Source: Leuconostoc suionicum
GTDB lineage: Bacteria; Bacillota; Bacilli; Lactobacillales; Lactobacillaceae
Direction: 5' to 3'
NCBI RefSeq assembly: GCF_001891125.1
Contig: NZ_CP015247.1
Coordinates: 1,444,501-1,508,500 of the forward strand
Length of the DNA: 64,000 bases
Both the position numbers and the translations under genes were made by a program. Position 1 is the stretch's first letter. Each line of letters begins with the position of its first letter. Under the pieces are notes generated by a model. The model made no database searches. It was not told where the DNA came from and saw only the letters and a program-made list of their open reading frames with translations. Of the stretch, positions 45,593 to 54,699 are shown piece after piece.

Positions 45593-46174
45593 TCATCGCA
45601 CTAACTTATCCCAAATCACAACCTCATTTTGTGCCAACGATTTAGGTACATCAATAATTCTTTGATTAGCGCTACCTCTAAACTGTAATGTTAAGTCTTT
45701 TTCTTCTTCCAAGAAGCGACCATCCACCAGAATATCTAGTAAGGATAATAACCGCATCTTATCATAGGTCTCTTGTTCCAGCTCTTCCCATGTATACCCA
45801 GTCCACGACCAAATATCTTTCGAATGGCCAAATTCTTTCCGAATCCGACGGCAGAGCTGTAGACATACATCTGTGTTTAAGAATGGTTCCCCACCTAACA
45901 ACGTCAGCCCTTGGACATAGTCTTGACTCAAATCTTCAATAATTTGGTCTTCCAGTTCTTGTGTGTAGGGCTGTCCAAAATGAAAATTTTGCGCGGCAAC
46001 GTTGTAGCAACCGGGACATAAAAACAAACAACCACTCACATATAAACTACAACGAACCCCTTCGCCATCAACAAAATTGAAGGCTTTATAGTCAGCGACA
46101 TAATTTTGACTATACTTTTGTGCGGTCCATTCTTTGGGCATCGGATTGTTTGGTTTTCGCAAAGGTCGCGACAT
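45593..46174 (-). CDS. nrdG: anaerobic ribonucleoside-triphosphate reductase activating protein
   Basis: 193 residues with the radical-SAM Cys motif CLFLCPGC, plus GLTLLGGEPF and the DILVDGRF block. It installs the glycyl radical on NrdD. The ATG at 46174 has AAGGAG about 10 nt upstream; the TTG two codons earlier is a close alternative. Overlaps the end of nrdD. Confidence 0.95.
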   Translation of the reverse strand: MSRPLRKPNNPMPKEWTAQKYSQNYVADYKAFNFVDGEGVRCSLYVSGCLFLCPGCYNVAAQNFHFGQPYTQELEDQIIEDLSQDYVQGLTLLGGEPFLNTDVCLQLCRRIRKEFGHSKDIWSWTGYTWEELEQETYDKMRLLSLLDILVDGRFLEEEKDLTLQFRGSANQRIIDVPKSLAQNEVVIWDKLVR

Positions 46175-48320
46175 TTTCAATCATCTCCTTAGTTAAATTC
46201 TTTTGACGTGAAATTATTTCAACGTGTCGACCATGAACCATTGGTCGTTGCTGAGGATTCCCTAGATAGCCACACGTTCTTTTGACCACATCACACAATT
46301 CAGGATCATGGTTACCACACTCAGGACACATAAAGCCACGCGCTGTTGACTTGAATTCACCAGCAAAGCCACACTTGAAACACTTGTCGATGCATGTGTT
46401 GGTACCTAAATAGCCGACATGGTCGTAGGCCCAATTCCAAACGGCTTCTAAGGCTTGCGGGTTTTGCTTTAAGTTAGGATATTCACAATAGTGAATGAAA
46501 CCGCCCGACGCATATTTTGGAAACGTCTCTTCAAATGATATTTTTTCAAATGGTGTTGGATGCTTTCTAACATCATAATGGAAGCTATTGGTATAGTACT
46601 GCTTGTCAGTAATGTCAGGCACATCCCCAAATTTTTCTTGGTCAAGATGGCAAAATGTATCGGTCAAAGATTCGGCTGGTGTCGAATACAAACTATAGTG
46701 ATAACCACTCTCTGCTTCCCATTCTTGACAATAATCATGCATTCTTTTAACAACTGCTTCAGCAAATTGATGTGCTTCCGGATTCTTTTCCCAGTCTGGA
46801 CCAAAGAATGCAATGCATGTTTCATAAACGCCCACATATCCTAATGAAATCGTAGCGCGACCGTTTTTAAACACTTCATCAACACTATCAGTAGCCTTCA
46901 ATCTTTTGCCAAAGGCACCGTACATATACAGCAATGGTGCATTTTCTGGTACAGCTTCTTTGGTACGTTCAATCCGGTAAGCTAGCGCATCATGGCATAA
47001 TGCCATTTTTTCATCAAAAATCTTCCAGAATAGATTCATATCACCTTTAGCAAACAGAGAAATACGTGGTAAGTTAACGGAAACAACACCCAAATTCATA
47101 CGTCCAGAATTAACTTCAACGCCTGTTTCATCTTCCCAACCTTGTAAGAATGAACGGCAACCCATTGGTGTTTTGAAACTACCTGTCAATTCAACAATTT
47201 TATCGTACATTAATAAATCAGGATACATACGTTTGGTTGAACATTCCAAAGCTAATTGCTTAATATCGTAGTTTGGATCTTCTGGACTAAAATTCAACCC
47301 TTTTTTCAAAGTAAAGATTAGTTTTGGGAAAATGGCCGTGCGCCGTTCTTTCCCTAGTCCTTTGATACGAATCTGTAAAATAGCTTTCTGGATTTCCCGC
47401 TCTAACCAGCTTGTCCCCAATCCAAAATTAACAGTTGTAAATGGTGTTTGCCCCTGGGAAGAGTACAACGTATTGATTTCATACTCCAATCCTTGCATCG
47501 CATCGTAAATATCTTTGCAAGTCTTTTCTTTGGCGTACTCTTCTTGTCGGTCAGCATCAATCCATTTTTTGGCGTCAACAAGGTGCTTATCATAGTTCAT
47601 TTGTGCATAAGGCGCAAGTAACTGATCAATCCGATTAGCTGAACAACCACCATATTGTGAAGATGCGACGTTGGCAATAATTTGAGCCATTTGCGCAGTA
47701 GCAGTTTGAATAGAATGTGGTGAATCTACCCACGCATTTCCAATTTTATAGCCGTTTGTTAACAAGTTTTCAAAATCAATCAAACAACAATTGGTAGCTG
47801 GTGTGACTGGTGAATAATCCAAATCGTGCCAATGAATATCCCCACGTAAATGTGCTTTGGCTACCAAAGGTGGCAGCATTTGTAATCCTAACGCACGACT
47901 TGCTGCTCCCGCTTCCAAATCACGTTGCGTGTTGAATACGCGACTATCCTTATTGGCATTTTCATGGACGACACTCTCATCTTGGGCAAAAAGTTTCTCT
48001 ATGCGTTTTTGAACATCTGAAGCATCGGAGAATTTTTGTTGGTCTGCTACATAGTATGAATTATAAGCATCCACAGCATCCAACTGTTCATATTTTTTAA
48101 GTAAGGAAATTAACAAATTGCGAATTTCTATTGTTGTGATACTCGCTTGGTTCGCCAACATTTGATATAAATCACGGTTGATATCGTTGATAATATTTTC
48201 TGATAAATTGAGCTTCTCTAAAATAAAATTAATTTTATAAGCATAGAATTGTGTTCCCTCACCGCTATGCTTGATTACTGTTAAATCAGGTAACTTCATA
48301 AGTTTAATCATATTGTTCAT
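46110..48320 (-). CDS. nrdD: class III anaerobic ribonucleoside-triphosphate reductase
   Basis: 736 residues; a compact N-terminus without an obvious ATP-cone of full length, catalytic core (NLLMP-type blocks: TPFTTVNFGLG, CRSFLQGW), C-terminal zinc site (CIDKCFKCG.. CPECG), and the glycyl-radical motif RTCGYLGNP. It makes dNTP precursors without oxygen. Start has a GGAGG 13 nt away, rather far. Its partner nrdG overlaps its end. Confidence 0.96.
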   Translation of the reverse strand: MNNMIKLMKLPDLTVIKHSGEGTQFYAYKINFILEKLNLSENIINDINRDLYQMLANQASITTIEIRNLLISLLKKYEQLDAVDAYNSYYVADQQKFSDASDVQKRIEKLFAQDESVVHENANKDSRVFNTQRDLEAGAASRALGLQMLPPLVAKAHLRGDIHWHDLDYSPVTPATNCCLIDFENLLTNGYKIGNAWVDSPHSIQTATAQMAQIIANVASSQYGGCSANRIDQLLAPYAQMNYDKHLVDAKKWIDADRQEEYAKEKTCKDIYDAMQGLEYEINTLYSSQGQTPFTTVNFGLGTSWLEREIQKAILQIRIKGLGKERRTAIFPKLIFTLKKGLNFSPEDPNYDIKQLALECSTKRMYPDLLMYDKIVELTGSFKTPMGCRSFLQGWEDETGVEVNSGRMNLGVVSVNLPRISLFAKGDMNLFWKIFDEKMALCHDALAYRIERTKEAVPENAPLLYMYGAFGKRLKATDSVDEVFKNGRATISLGYVGVYETCIAFFGPDWEKNPEAHQFAEAVVKRMHDYCQEWEAESGYHYSLYSTPAESLTDTFCHLDQEKFGDVPDITDKQYYTNSFHYDVRKHPTPFEKISFEETFPKYASGGFIHYCEYPNLKQNPQALEAVWNWAYDHVGYLGTNTCIDKCFKCGFAGEFKSTARGFMCPECGNHDPELCDVVKRTCGYLGNPQQRPMVHGRHVEIISRQKNLTKEMIENVATFAKTKQSDAQRMDRTKV

Positions 48321-48477
48321 TACTAAACTATTTCCTCCAGTGCTATTTTTTTGAATTGCTATAACTTAAATACTACAACTATTTTTTCAATTAGAATAGG
48401 ACAAAGAGTGTCCCGTTTTGAAATTTAATTTAGAAATCCACTGTTCAATAGTCCTAAAAGAATTAAGGCATTATAAA

Positions 48478-48514
48478 ATTTAATCATCTTGTAAAATCAT
48501 TACAAGAATTAAAT
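48478..48514. promoter_or_regulatory. palindrome in the nrdD-pncB divergent region
   Basis: CTTGTAA-aatca-TTACAAG (48488-48506), flanked by TTTAAT / ATTAAA arms, between divergent nrdD and pncB. Operator-like; regulator not identified. Confidence 0.45.
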
Positions 48515-48541
48515 ATTTGAGTATGTCACTTCAATCAAGTC

Positions 48542-48597
48542 GTTACTTAAATTAATACTTATTAATTTAAGTAACAACTAAAAAATATTGTTATAAT
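48542..48597 (+). promoter_or_regulatory. 15-bp palindrome and extended -10 promoter of pncB-nadE
   Basis: GTTACTTAAATTAAT (48542-48556), 4-nt spacer, exact complement (48561-48575), overlapping the -35 position. TATAAT at 48592-48597 is preceded by TGT (extended -10). No T-tract follows, so an operator is likelier than a terminator. Confidence 0.6.
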
Positions 48598-48616
48598 GGA
48601 AGGAAAGGACTTGAAC

Positions 48617-50059
48617 ATGTATTCTGATGACTCTCTGGTGCTCCATACGGATGCCTACCAAATTAATATGATTTATACTTACTGGAAACAAGGCATTGAT
48701 CAAAAACCCGTTGTTTTTGAGGCGTATTTCCGTAAAATGCCTTTTAATAATGGCTATGTTATTTTTAGTGGTTTAGAACGAATTGTCAAAATATTAAATC
48801 AACTGAAATTTACTGATGATGATATTGATTATTTACAATCATTAGACCTATACGACACCGAATTTTTAACATATCTCAAAAACTGGCATTTGACTGCAAC
48901 AATACGCTCGGCTTATGAAGGTGAAGTGATGTTCAACAACGAACCGCTTTTGCAAGTTGAAGGACCTCTGGTAGATGCTCAATTGTTGGAAACCTTACTG
49001 CTCAATATTATCAACTTTCAGACATTGATTGCTACTAAAGCGGCTCGTATTGCTAGTGTAACAAATGGTGACCCTCTATTAGAGTTTGGTACACGTCGCG
49101 CTCAGGAACTGGACGCTGCGCTTTGGGGTACCCGTGCTGCTTTTATTGGTGGCTTTGATGCTACATCTAATGTTCGTGCAGGAAAACTATTCAATATTCC
49201 TATTTCCGGCACACATGCTCATGCGCTTGTTCAAGCTTACCACAACGATTATGATGCTTTTCATGCCTACGCAGAAACACATAAAAATGTTGTTTTTCTA
49301 GTAGATACATTTGATACACTAAAATCTGGTGTTCCAAACGCTATCAAAGTAGCCCGTGAATTTGGAAATAAGATTAATTTCCAAGGGGTTCGAATTGATT
49401 CAGGCGATATGGCGTACCTATCTAAAAAAGTTCGTATCATGTTAGATGAAGCAGGATTCACTAATGCAAAAATTTATGCATCAAATGATTTAGACGAAAA
49501 CACTATTTTAAATCTTAAAATTCAGGGTGCAAAAATTGATGTCTGGGGAATTGGCACAAAATTAATCACAGCATATGATCAACCTGCCTTAGGTGCGGTA
49601 TACAAGATGGTTAGTATCGACGGCGACGACACGATTAAATTGTCAAACAACGTTGAAAAAATTTCAACCCCTGGAAAAAAGCAAGTTTGGCGAATAACAG
49701 ATAGTAAAGATGGCAAATCTGAGGGTGATTATTTGACTTTCGATGATGAAAATCCAAGCCAATTGGAAACGTTGCACATGTTTGATCCCAATCATCCTGT
49801 TATTTCTAAGAACATTAAAAATTTCGATGCACAACCGATGCTACATGATATTTTTGTTAAAGGCGACCTAGTTTATGATTTGCCTGATATTATTACAATT
49901 AAAAACTACGCCAAACATTCGTTAAACGATCTATGGGATGAGTATAAACGTATATTGAATCCTGAAACCTATCCTGTTGACTTATCTCAAAAGCTATATG
50001 ATGCTAAAATGAATTTAATTCATGACATTCGAAACAATATACAGGAGATGACCAAATGA
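48617..50059 (+). CDS. pncB: nicotinate phosphoribosyltransferase
   Basis: 480 residues from the ATG at 48617 (AAAGGA site 8 nt upstream), with LHTDAYQINMIYTYW, FSGLERIV, GTRRAQELDAALWGTRAAFIGGFDATSN and VRIDSGDMAYLSKKVR blocks of the type II PRTase family. It converts nicotinate, PRPP and ATP to nicotinate mononucleotide. It overlaps nadE, so this pair builds NAD from dietary niacin (NadD must be elsewhere). Confidence 0.95.
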   Translation: MYSDDSLVLHTDAYQINMIYTYWKQGIDQKPVVFEAYFRKMPFNNGYVIFSGLERIVKILNQLKFTDDDIDYLQSLDLYDTEFLTYLKNWHLTATIRSAYEGEVMFNNEPLLQVEGPLVDAQLLETLLLNIINFQTLIATKAARIASVTNGDPLLEFGTRRAQELDAALWGTRAAFIGGFDATSNVRAGKLFNIPISGTHAHALVQAYHNDYDAFHAYAETHKNVVFLVDTFDTLKSGVPNAIKVAREFGNKINFQGVRIDSGDMAYLSKKVRIMLDEAGFTNAKIYASNDLDENTILNLKIQGAKIDVWGIGTKLITAYDQPALGAVYKMVSIDGDDTIKLSNNVEKISTPGKKQVWRITDSKDGKSEGDYLTFDDENPSQLETLHMFDPNHPVISKNIKNFDAQPMLHDIFVKGDLVYDLPDIITIKNYAKHSLNDLWDEYKRILNPETYPVDLSQKLYDAKMNLIHDIRNNIQEMTK

Positions 50060-50877
50060 GACCTTTACAATCTAAAATAATTGCTGATCTGCACGTTCAG
50101 CCCGTTATTGACCCAAATCTTGAAATCAAGCGCTCTGTGAATTTTCTGAAACAGTATCTCACTCACAGCACTTACACCGGTTTAGCTATTGCAGTAAGTG
50201 GTGGGCAAGACTCCACACTTGCTGGTAAAATTGGCCAACTCGCTATTGCTGAATTACGGGCTGAAACTAATCAAAAATTCGAATTTGTTGCCATTAGGCA
50301 GCCATACGGTGAGCAACAAGATGAAAATGATGCCCAAGACGCACTCGATTTTATCCAACCTGATTTAATAGTAACAACAAATATCAAAGATGCAACCGAT
50401 GCTCTGGTAGATTCACTGCGTCTTGGTGGATTAACCGTTGATGACATGAGTCGCGGCTCAATTAAACCAAAAGTACGTATGATTGCCCAGTATGCTGTTG
50501 CTCGCGAGCATAATAGTGCCGTTATCGGAACTGATCACGCAGCTGAAGCCGTAGCTGGTTTCTTCACCAAGTATGGTGACGGCGGCACAGACATTAACCC
50601 TTTGTGGCGTCTAAATAAACGACAAGGAAAGCAACTTCTCGAAGCATTACACGCCCCAAAGCATCTATACGACAAAGTACCTACTGCAGATCTTGAGGAT
50701 GAACGCCCACAGTTGCCTGATGAAGTTGCGCTGGGCGTTAAATACGATGTCATTGACGATTATTTGGAAGGCAAAGATGTGGCAAGCACTGATGCCGAAC
50801 GAATAGAAGAAATGTATCTGACAACGCAACAAAAGCGTCACGAACCAATCACTATTTATGACACTTGGTTCTATTAA
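50056..50877 (+). CDS. nadE: ammonia-dependent NAD+ synthetase
   Basis: 273 residues with the PP-loop AVSGGQDSTLAGK, GTDHAAEAVAGFFTKYGDGG, and a C-terminal RHEPITIYDTW. No glutaminase domain, so it uses ammonia. It amidates nicotinate adenine dinucleotide. ATG overlaps the pncB stop. Confidence 0.96.
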   Translation: MRPLQSKIIADLHVQPVIDPNLEIKRSVNFLKQYLTHSTYTGLAIAVSGGQDSTLAGKIGQLAIAELRAETNQKFEFVAIRQPYGEQQDENDAQDALDFIQPDLIVTTNIKDATDALVDSLRLGGLTVDDMSRGSIKPKVRMIAQYAVAREHNSAVIGTDHAAEAVAGFFTKYGDGGTDINPLWRLNKRQGKQLLEALHAPKHLYDKVPTADLEDERPQLPDEVALGVKYDVIDDYLEGKDVASTDAERIEEMYLTTQQKRHEPITIYDTWFY

Positions 50878-50911
50878 CTCTAAAATTTTATCGTTATATT
50901 CCCGTATAACC

Positions 50912-50955
50912 ACTAAAAAAGCCACAATATCATTATGTATTGTGGCTTTTTTAGT
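50912..50955. terminator. bidirectional terminator after nadE
   Basis: 18-bp perfect arms ACTAAAAAAGCCACAATA / TATTGTGGCTTTTTTAGT (50912-50929, 50938-50955), 8-nt loop; convergent genes on both sides. Confidence 0.9.
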
Positions 50956-50970
50956 ATTTAGTAATTTAAA

Positions 50971-51489
50971 TTATAAGTCAATTTTTCCAACGTAATGTAA
51001 CTGCGAATCGTGAGACATGTCATTGGGATTTGTTCCCAAAACATTGACTGGCACAGGTTCGTTTAGTTTCTTATAGTAAGCAGCCCAAAAGTCAGAAATT
51101 TGTTCTCGTCTGTCTCCAAAAAACATTGGTTGCTCACTAAATTTGACAAAGTCTTCAAAGGCTATCACTACCAACTGTGAACAATAGAAGCTGTCCGTAC
51201 CTGGCTGAAAAGAAAAGTTATAAGGTTTACCCAAATGCTTTTTAGCATTAATAATAATTTGCTTTGTATTTTTAACATTTGTGCGGTAAACATCAGCACT
51301 TTTATTTTTCTCTAAAAAGCGGTGAAGCGATTGTAAACAAACGCCTGAATCAGCTGTTGCATGAATGACAGTTTCTTCGTCGGCTAATATCGCGACATGA
51401 ACAAAGTTTCCCGTTGATTCTGCAATACCTTCATCCAAATCGCTATGTCCATTTTTTACAAAAAGTAAATCTGCTTGTTTTAATTTCAT
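50971..51489 (-). CDS. YiiX-like permuted NlpC/P60 papain-fold protein
   Basis: 172 residues; the His in NFVHVAILADEE and the Cys in DSFYCSQLVVIAFEDF, in that order, fit the circularly permuted papain-like fold of YiiX/LRAT-type proteins, which cleave amide or ester bonds, often of lipids or wall peptides. No signal peptide. No ribosome site before 51489; it follows the ECF transporter genes closely, probably in the same transcript. Substrate unknown. Confidence 0.7.
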   Translation of the reverse strand: MKLKQADLLFVKNGHSDLDEGIAESTGNFVHVAILADEETVIHATADSGVCLQSLHRFLEKNKSADVYRTNVKNTKQIIINAKKHLGKPYNFSFQPGTDSFYCSQLVVIAFEDFVKFSEQPMFFGDRREQISDFWAAYYKKLNEPVPVNVLGTNPNDMSHDSQLHYVGKIDL

Positions 51490-51511
51490 AATCACAGTTT
51501 AACACAATTAT

Positions 51512-52180
51512 TTACCAAAGCTTAATAACAAATAAACAGTATTGAATAAGTAGCATAACGACGCCAATGATTAGCCACCCAGAAACTTTTGTTGGAAATA
51601 GTCGGTGGTAACTACGGCTTTCACCTTCTTCAAAGCCATGAGAGGTCATAGCCATCGCTAAATTATTTGACCATATTAATGCTTGACTAATGGCTTTAAA
51701 ATAAAGTTTAGGCGACCAAAAACTCAAGATCTCGCCTCGCATCAGCCCCACTGCCCGAATCTTTTTAACTGAATTTATAATTTTGGGAATAAAACTCAAT
51801 GCACCCAGAATGCCATATACAAAGGTTGCGGACATTTTGACATTTTGTTCAAGAGAACGTAATAATTCGTACAAAACCATAGTCGACATAAATGCCGCAC
51901 CCATGAATATATAAGCACCTACACGTGTGGTCATTACTAGTGCAAAATGTAATCGTTGTGATTCGTCTCCTGCACCAAAAAAATAAAATGATGTGAATGA
52001 TCCGACTGCCGGCAAAATTGATACAATCAATAATCGAGCAAAAGTTTTCAAATGGCTTTTAGTCACTATTAAAATCAAAATACTAACAATAATTAAAAAC
52101 AGATTGAGATAAACTGATTTTGTGAACGCAATTTCTATCGAAATAAGCAACACTAATAGTAATTTCTGTGTTTCATTCAT
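51512..52180 (-). CDS. ykoC: ECF-type transporter T component (YkoC-like)
   Basis: 222 residues, four to five hydrophobic segments, and a coupling region with RAVGLMRGE and the later AMTSHGFEEGESRSYH, the two short Ala-Arg-Gly-type motifs of EcfT proteins that contact the ATPases. It forms the transmembrane coupling subunit. It overlaps ykoD (ATGA). Confidence 0.9.
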   Translation of the reverse strand: MNETQKLLLVLLISIEIAFTKSVYLNLFLIIVSILILIVTKSHLKTFARLLIVSILPAVGSFTSFYFFGAGDESQRLHFALVMTTRVGAYIFMGAAFMSTMVLYELLRSLEQNVKMSATFVYGILGALSFIPKIINSVKKIRAVGLMRGEILSFWSPKLYFKAISQALIWSNNLAMAMTSHGFEEGESRSYHRLFPTKVSGWLIIGVVMLLIQYCLFVIKLW

Positions 52181-53580
52181 GAATTAACTACACTTTCATA
52201 TTTCAAACCATCTTGATTAAAGTGAACATGATAATCAATATATTGAATAATGCCGTGTGTTTGGTGTGAAATCATGATAATACTTTGTTCAAGGTCATTT
52301 GACGACTGTTTAATGATTTGCATGAGATGTTGAATAGAATTCGTATCCAATCCTGATAATGGCTCATCTAACAGCAAGGTATCGGGTGCAATAATTAACA
52401 TAATCAGTATTTGTAGCTTTTTTTGTTGTCCACCTGACAATTCGTAAACACTATGCTTTCCAAGACCTATTAAATTTAACTTTTGGATGCACTGGTCAAT
52501 CTTCTCAGTTGTCCAATAATCAGCGTGATGGCCATGGGCTCTAGCCTGCTCAACCTCTTCAGAAACAGTAATGTTTAAAAATTGGTCAGCTGCATTTTGA
52601 AATACTAAACCAACTTTCCTAGCATATATTTTCTTACGAAGTTTATTGAGTAGCTTCCTTTGATACAACAACAAACCCTCATAATCGTGTAATTTTGCAA
52701 AAGTAAGCAGTAAGCTTGATTTCCCAATACCGTTGGGTCCAGTAATTAAGGTGATTTTATCTTTTGCCCACTCAAAACTGCTATTCTTCAAAATGGATTG
52801 CTTACCGTTGTTTACCGTCACATGTGCCATACTAAACACAGACTCATTAAAGTCATTATTAGTAACAATACCATCATTTACATCTTGTTTAAAAAAAGAA
52901 GACCAAACTGTAGAATCAACAGGTGCTATATGTCGATTTTCAATACGATATAAATCTGTTATAAGGTTTTCATATCCACTTGTGTCGTGATCTGAAACTA
53001 AAATGCCATGCCCCTGATCAACTAATTTTTTTAGCAATACTTGTAACTCCTGTCGATGTTCTGGATCAACGGCCGCAAAAGGTTCATCCAATAAAATAAT
53101 TTCTGCGCCCATCGCTAATGTTTCAGCTAAAGCAACCTTTTGCAATTCGCCACCTGACAAGTATGAAAGTTCTCGGTGTCGTAGCGATTCAATTCCTACT
53201 TCTGATAAAGCAGAATTAATTCTCTTATCAATTTCCTCGGTAGTTAAAGATAAATTTTCTAACGAAAAAATCAATTCATCTTCTACGTGATCCATGGCAA
53301 ATTGTTGATCTGGATGCTGAAATAGCATGGCAACTTTTTTAGCACGATGGTTCGCTTTGATTTGAGCAATTGACTGATGATTCAAAGACACCTTCTGTGA
53401 CAATTCGCCGCCATATTTAGGATATAATCCAGCTAAGGCAGTCATCAAAGTTGATTTACCACATCCAGATGAACCAACTAATAATATAAATTGTTCTGGT
53501 CTAATCTCGAGTGAAATATCTTCTAAGATAATTTCATCGTCAAATTTAATATCTAAATGATTGGCCTTTAATTCCGTCAT
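52177..53580 (-). CDS. ykoD: ECF-type transporter with two fused ATPase domains (YkoD-like)
   Basis: 467 residues, two ABC domains in one chain. Domain 1: GSSGCGKSTLM, YLSGGELQKVALAE, LLDEPFAAVDPEH. Domain 2: GPNGIGKSSLLL, ELSGGQQKKLQILIM, LLDEPLSGLDTNS. Fusion of both ATPases is typical of the thiamine-precursor ECF system YkoEDC. Powers uptake by the YkoE S component. Confidence 0.93.
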   Translation of the reverse strand: MTELKANHLDIKFDDEIILEDISLEIRPEQFILLVGSSGCGKSTLMTALAGLYPKYGGELSQKVSLNHQSIAQIKANHRAKKVAMLFQHPDQQFAMDHVEDELIFSLENLSLTTEEIDKRINSALSEVGIESLRHRELSYLSGGELQKVALAETLAMGAEIILLDEPFAAVDPEHRQELQVLLKKLVDQGHGILVSDHDTSGYENLITDLYRIENRHIAPVDSTVWSSFFKQDVNDGIVTNNDFNESVFSMAHVTVNNGKQSILKNSSFEWAKDKITLITGPNGIGKSSLLLTFAKLHDYEGLLLYQRKLLNKLRKKIYARKVGLVFQNAADQFLNITVSEEVEQARAHGHHADYWTTEKIDQCIQKLNLIGLGKHSVYELSGGQQKKLQILIMLIIAPDTLLLDEPLSGLDTNSIQHLMQIIKQSSNDLEQSIIMISHQTHGIIQYIDYHVHFNQDGLKYESVVNS

Positions 53581-53593
53581 ACTTTTATTGACC

Positions 53594-54184
53594 TTATCGA
53601 TTTGTTTTTAATAATTTAGACTTCTCTAGCAAGTTGACAATCCAGTAAACTAATAGACCGGCAAAAAATGCAATTGAAATCCAGCGAACAATAAACAACC
53701 CAACTAGCATACCAAAATTAAATTGTAGATATCCGTCGTGGAATAATGACCAGATGAATGTCACGCATGTTCCGGTAAATGTTGATAAAATCAAACCCAT
53801 TTTCCAGCTTTTATATCCTGTCAAGGTAAAACCAAGTTCTGATCCGATACCTTGAATAAATCCAGAAATTAGTGTTGCAACACCCCAATAGCCGCCCAAC
53901 AAGGCTTCTCCAGTGGCGCCAAGCAATTCACCTATTAATCCCGCACCAACACGTTTCAATAAATAACTAGCCAATGGGGCTGCCATCATCCATGGCCCAA
54001 TAGTGATTGCGATGGTGTATTGGTGTAACCCAAGTGGAACTAAGACAGCATCAAGTGCTGTGTACACTGGATCCATAATAAAATAAATCACACCAAAGGC
54101 AATACCAATCAACGCCATTAAAATTACTTCTCGCAAAGACCACTTCCCTTTTGATCCCGCTGTTACTGTTTCTACTTGTTCCAT
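53594..54184 (-). CDS. ykoE: thiamine/HMP-precursor ECF substrate-binding subunit (YkoE family)
   Basis: 196 residues from the ATG at 54184, which has GAGGAG 8 nt upstream; earlier in-frame codons are within the riboswitch tail. Five to six hydrophobic segments, WSLREVILMALIGIAFGVIYFI and GELLGATGEALLGGYWG as in YkoE. The TPP riboswitch in front and the tenA gene across the promoter region support transport of thiamine or its hydroxymethylpyrimidine moiety. Confidence 0.9.
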   Translation of the reverse strand: MEQVETVTAGSKGKWSLREVILMALIGIAFGVIYFIMDPVYTALDAVLVPLGLHQYTIAITIGPWMMAAPLASYLLKRVGAGLIGELLGATGEALLGGYWGVATLISGFIQGIGSELGFTLTGYKSWKMGLILSTFTGTCVTFIWSLFHDGYLQFNFGMLVGLFIVRWISIAFFAGLLVYWIVNLLEKSKLLKTNR

Positions 54185-54257
54185 AAACATCTCTCCTCTT
54201 GTTTCGAGGTCGTATGTTTCGATAAAATACCTTTTATAGTTATAAGTGTCTATACAA

Positions 54258-54293
54258 AAAGCCACCAACCACAAAAGAATTTAGTGATTGATG
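54258..54293 (-). terminator. TPP-riboswitch terminator for ykoEDC
   Basis: Minus-strand GCCATCAATCAC / GTGGTTGGTGGC stem (G-U pairs) followed by TTTTTG. Marks a transcription-termination OFF switch. Confidence 0.8.
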
Positions 54294-54317
54294 GCATCAA
54301 AAAGACATCTTAATCTA

Positions 54318-54398
54318 ACTTATTCTTCCTTCGCAGGTATTAACCTGACAGGTTCAATGGGTATTATCTCAACCTTACGGTACCCCAGATAAAATATT
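54318..54398 (-). promoter_or_regulatory. TPP riboswitch (THI element) upstream of ykoE
   Basis: Minus strand contains CTGGGGTACC, GGTTGAGATAATACCC, GAACCTGTCAGGTTAATACC and GCGAAGGAAG, matching the conserved TPP aptamer blocks (TGAGA, ACCC, GAACCTG, CGnAGG). Thiamine diphosphate binding should stop transcription at the hairpin at 54258-54293. Confidence 0.92.
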
Positions 54399-54411
54399 AA
54401 CTTCGTGGATC

Positions 54412-54440
54412 AGTATAACCCATTCTAATTTTAAATGCAA
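54412..54440 (-). promoter_or_regulatory. ykoEDC promoter
   Basis: Minus strand TTGCAT, 17-nt spacer, TATACT, upstream of the riboswitch. Confidence 0.65.
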
Positions 54441-54475
54441 AAATTTTTAGCCCATTAACTGAGCTATAAAACCAT

Positions 54476-54504
54476 TTGCAATTTTAATATTTCAGTGCTA
54501 TGCT
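54476..54504 (+). promoter_or_regulatory. tenA promoter
   Basis: TTGCAA, 17-nt spacer, TATGCT with TGC extended -10, upstream of the second riboswitch. Confidence 0.65.
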
Positions 54505-54529
54505 AATCTCATTAAAAAAATATATGCTG

Positions 54530-54617
54530 TCCACTAGGGGTGCCTTCTTGGCTGAGATGATATTACTTATCAATCCCTTCGAACCTGATCTAGTCAATGC
54601 TAGCGTAGGAAAGTGGT
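54530..54617 (+). promoter_or_regulatory. TPP riboswitch upstream of tenA
   Basis: AGGGGTGCC, GGCTGAGATGAT, ATCCCTT, GAACCTGATCTAGTCAATGC, and TAGCGTAGGAAAGTGG, a near-consensus TPP aptamer. A hairpin with T-tract follows at 54640-54671. Confidence 0.95.
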
Positions 54618-54639
54618 ATTCTTTTTACAAAAGATACTC

Positions 54640-54671
54640 TTTTTTGCCTAGTCAAGAGAGAGTTTTTTTGT
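54640..54671 (+). terminator. TPP-riboswitch terminator for tenA
   Basis: ACTCTTTTT / AGAGAGAGT pairing (with G-U) followed by TTTTTTT. Confidence 0.65.
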
Positions 54672-54699
54672 TGGACATGTAAACATTTTAGGAGAAATT

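Noticed and set aside
48321-48600. NrdR boxes upstream of nrdD
   Set aside because: No pair of sequences close to the NrdR consensus was found; only the two unrelated palindromes.
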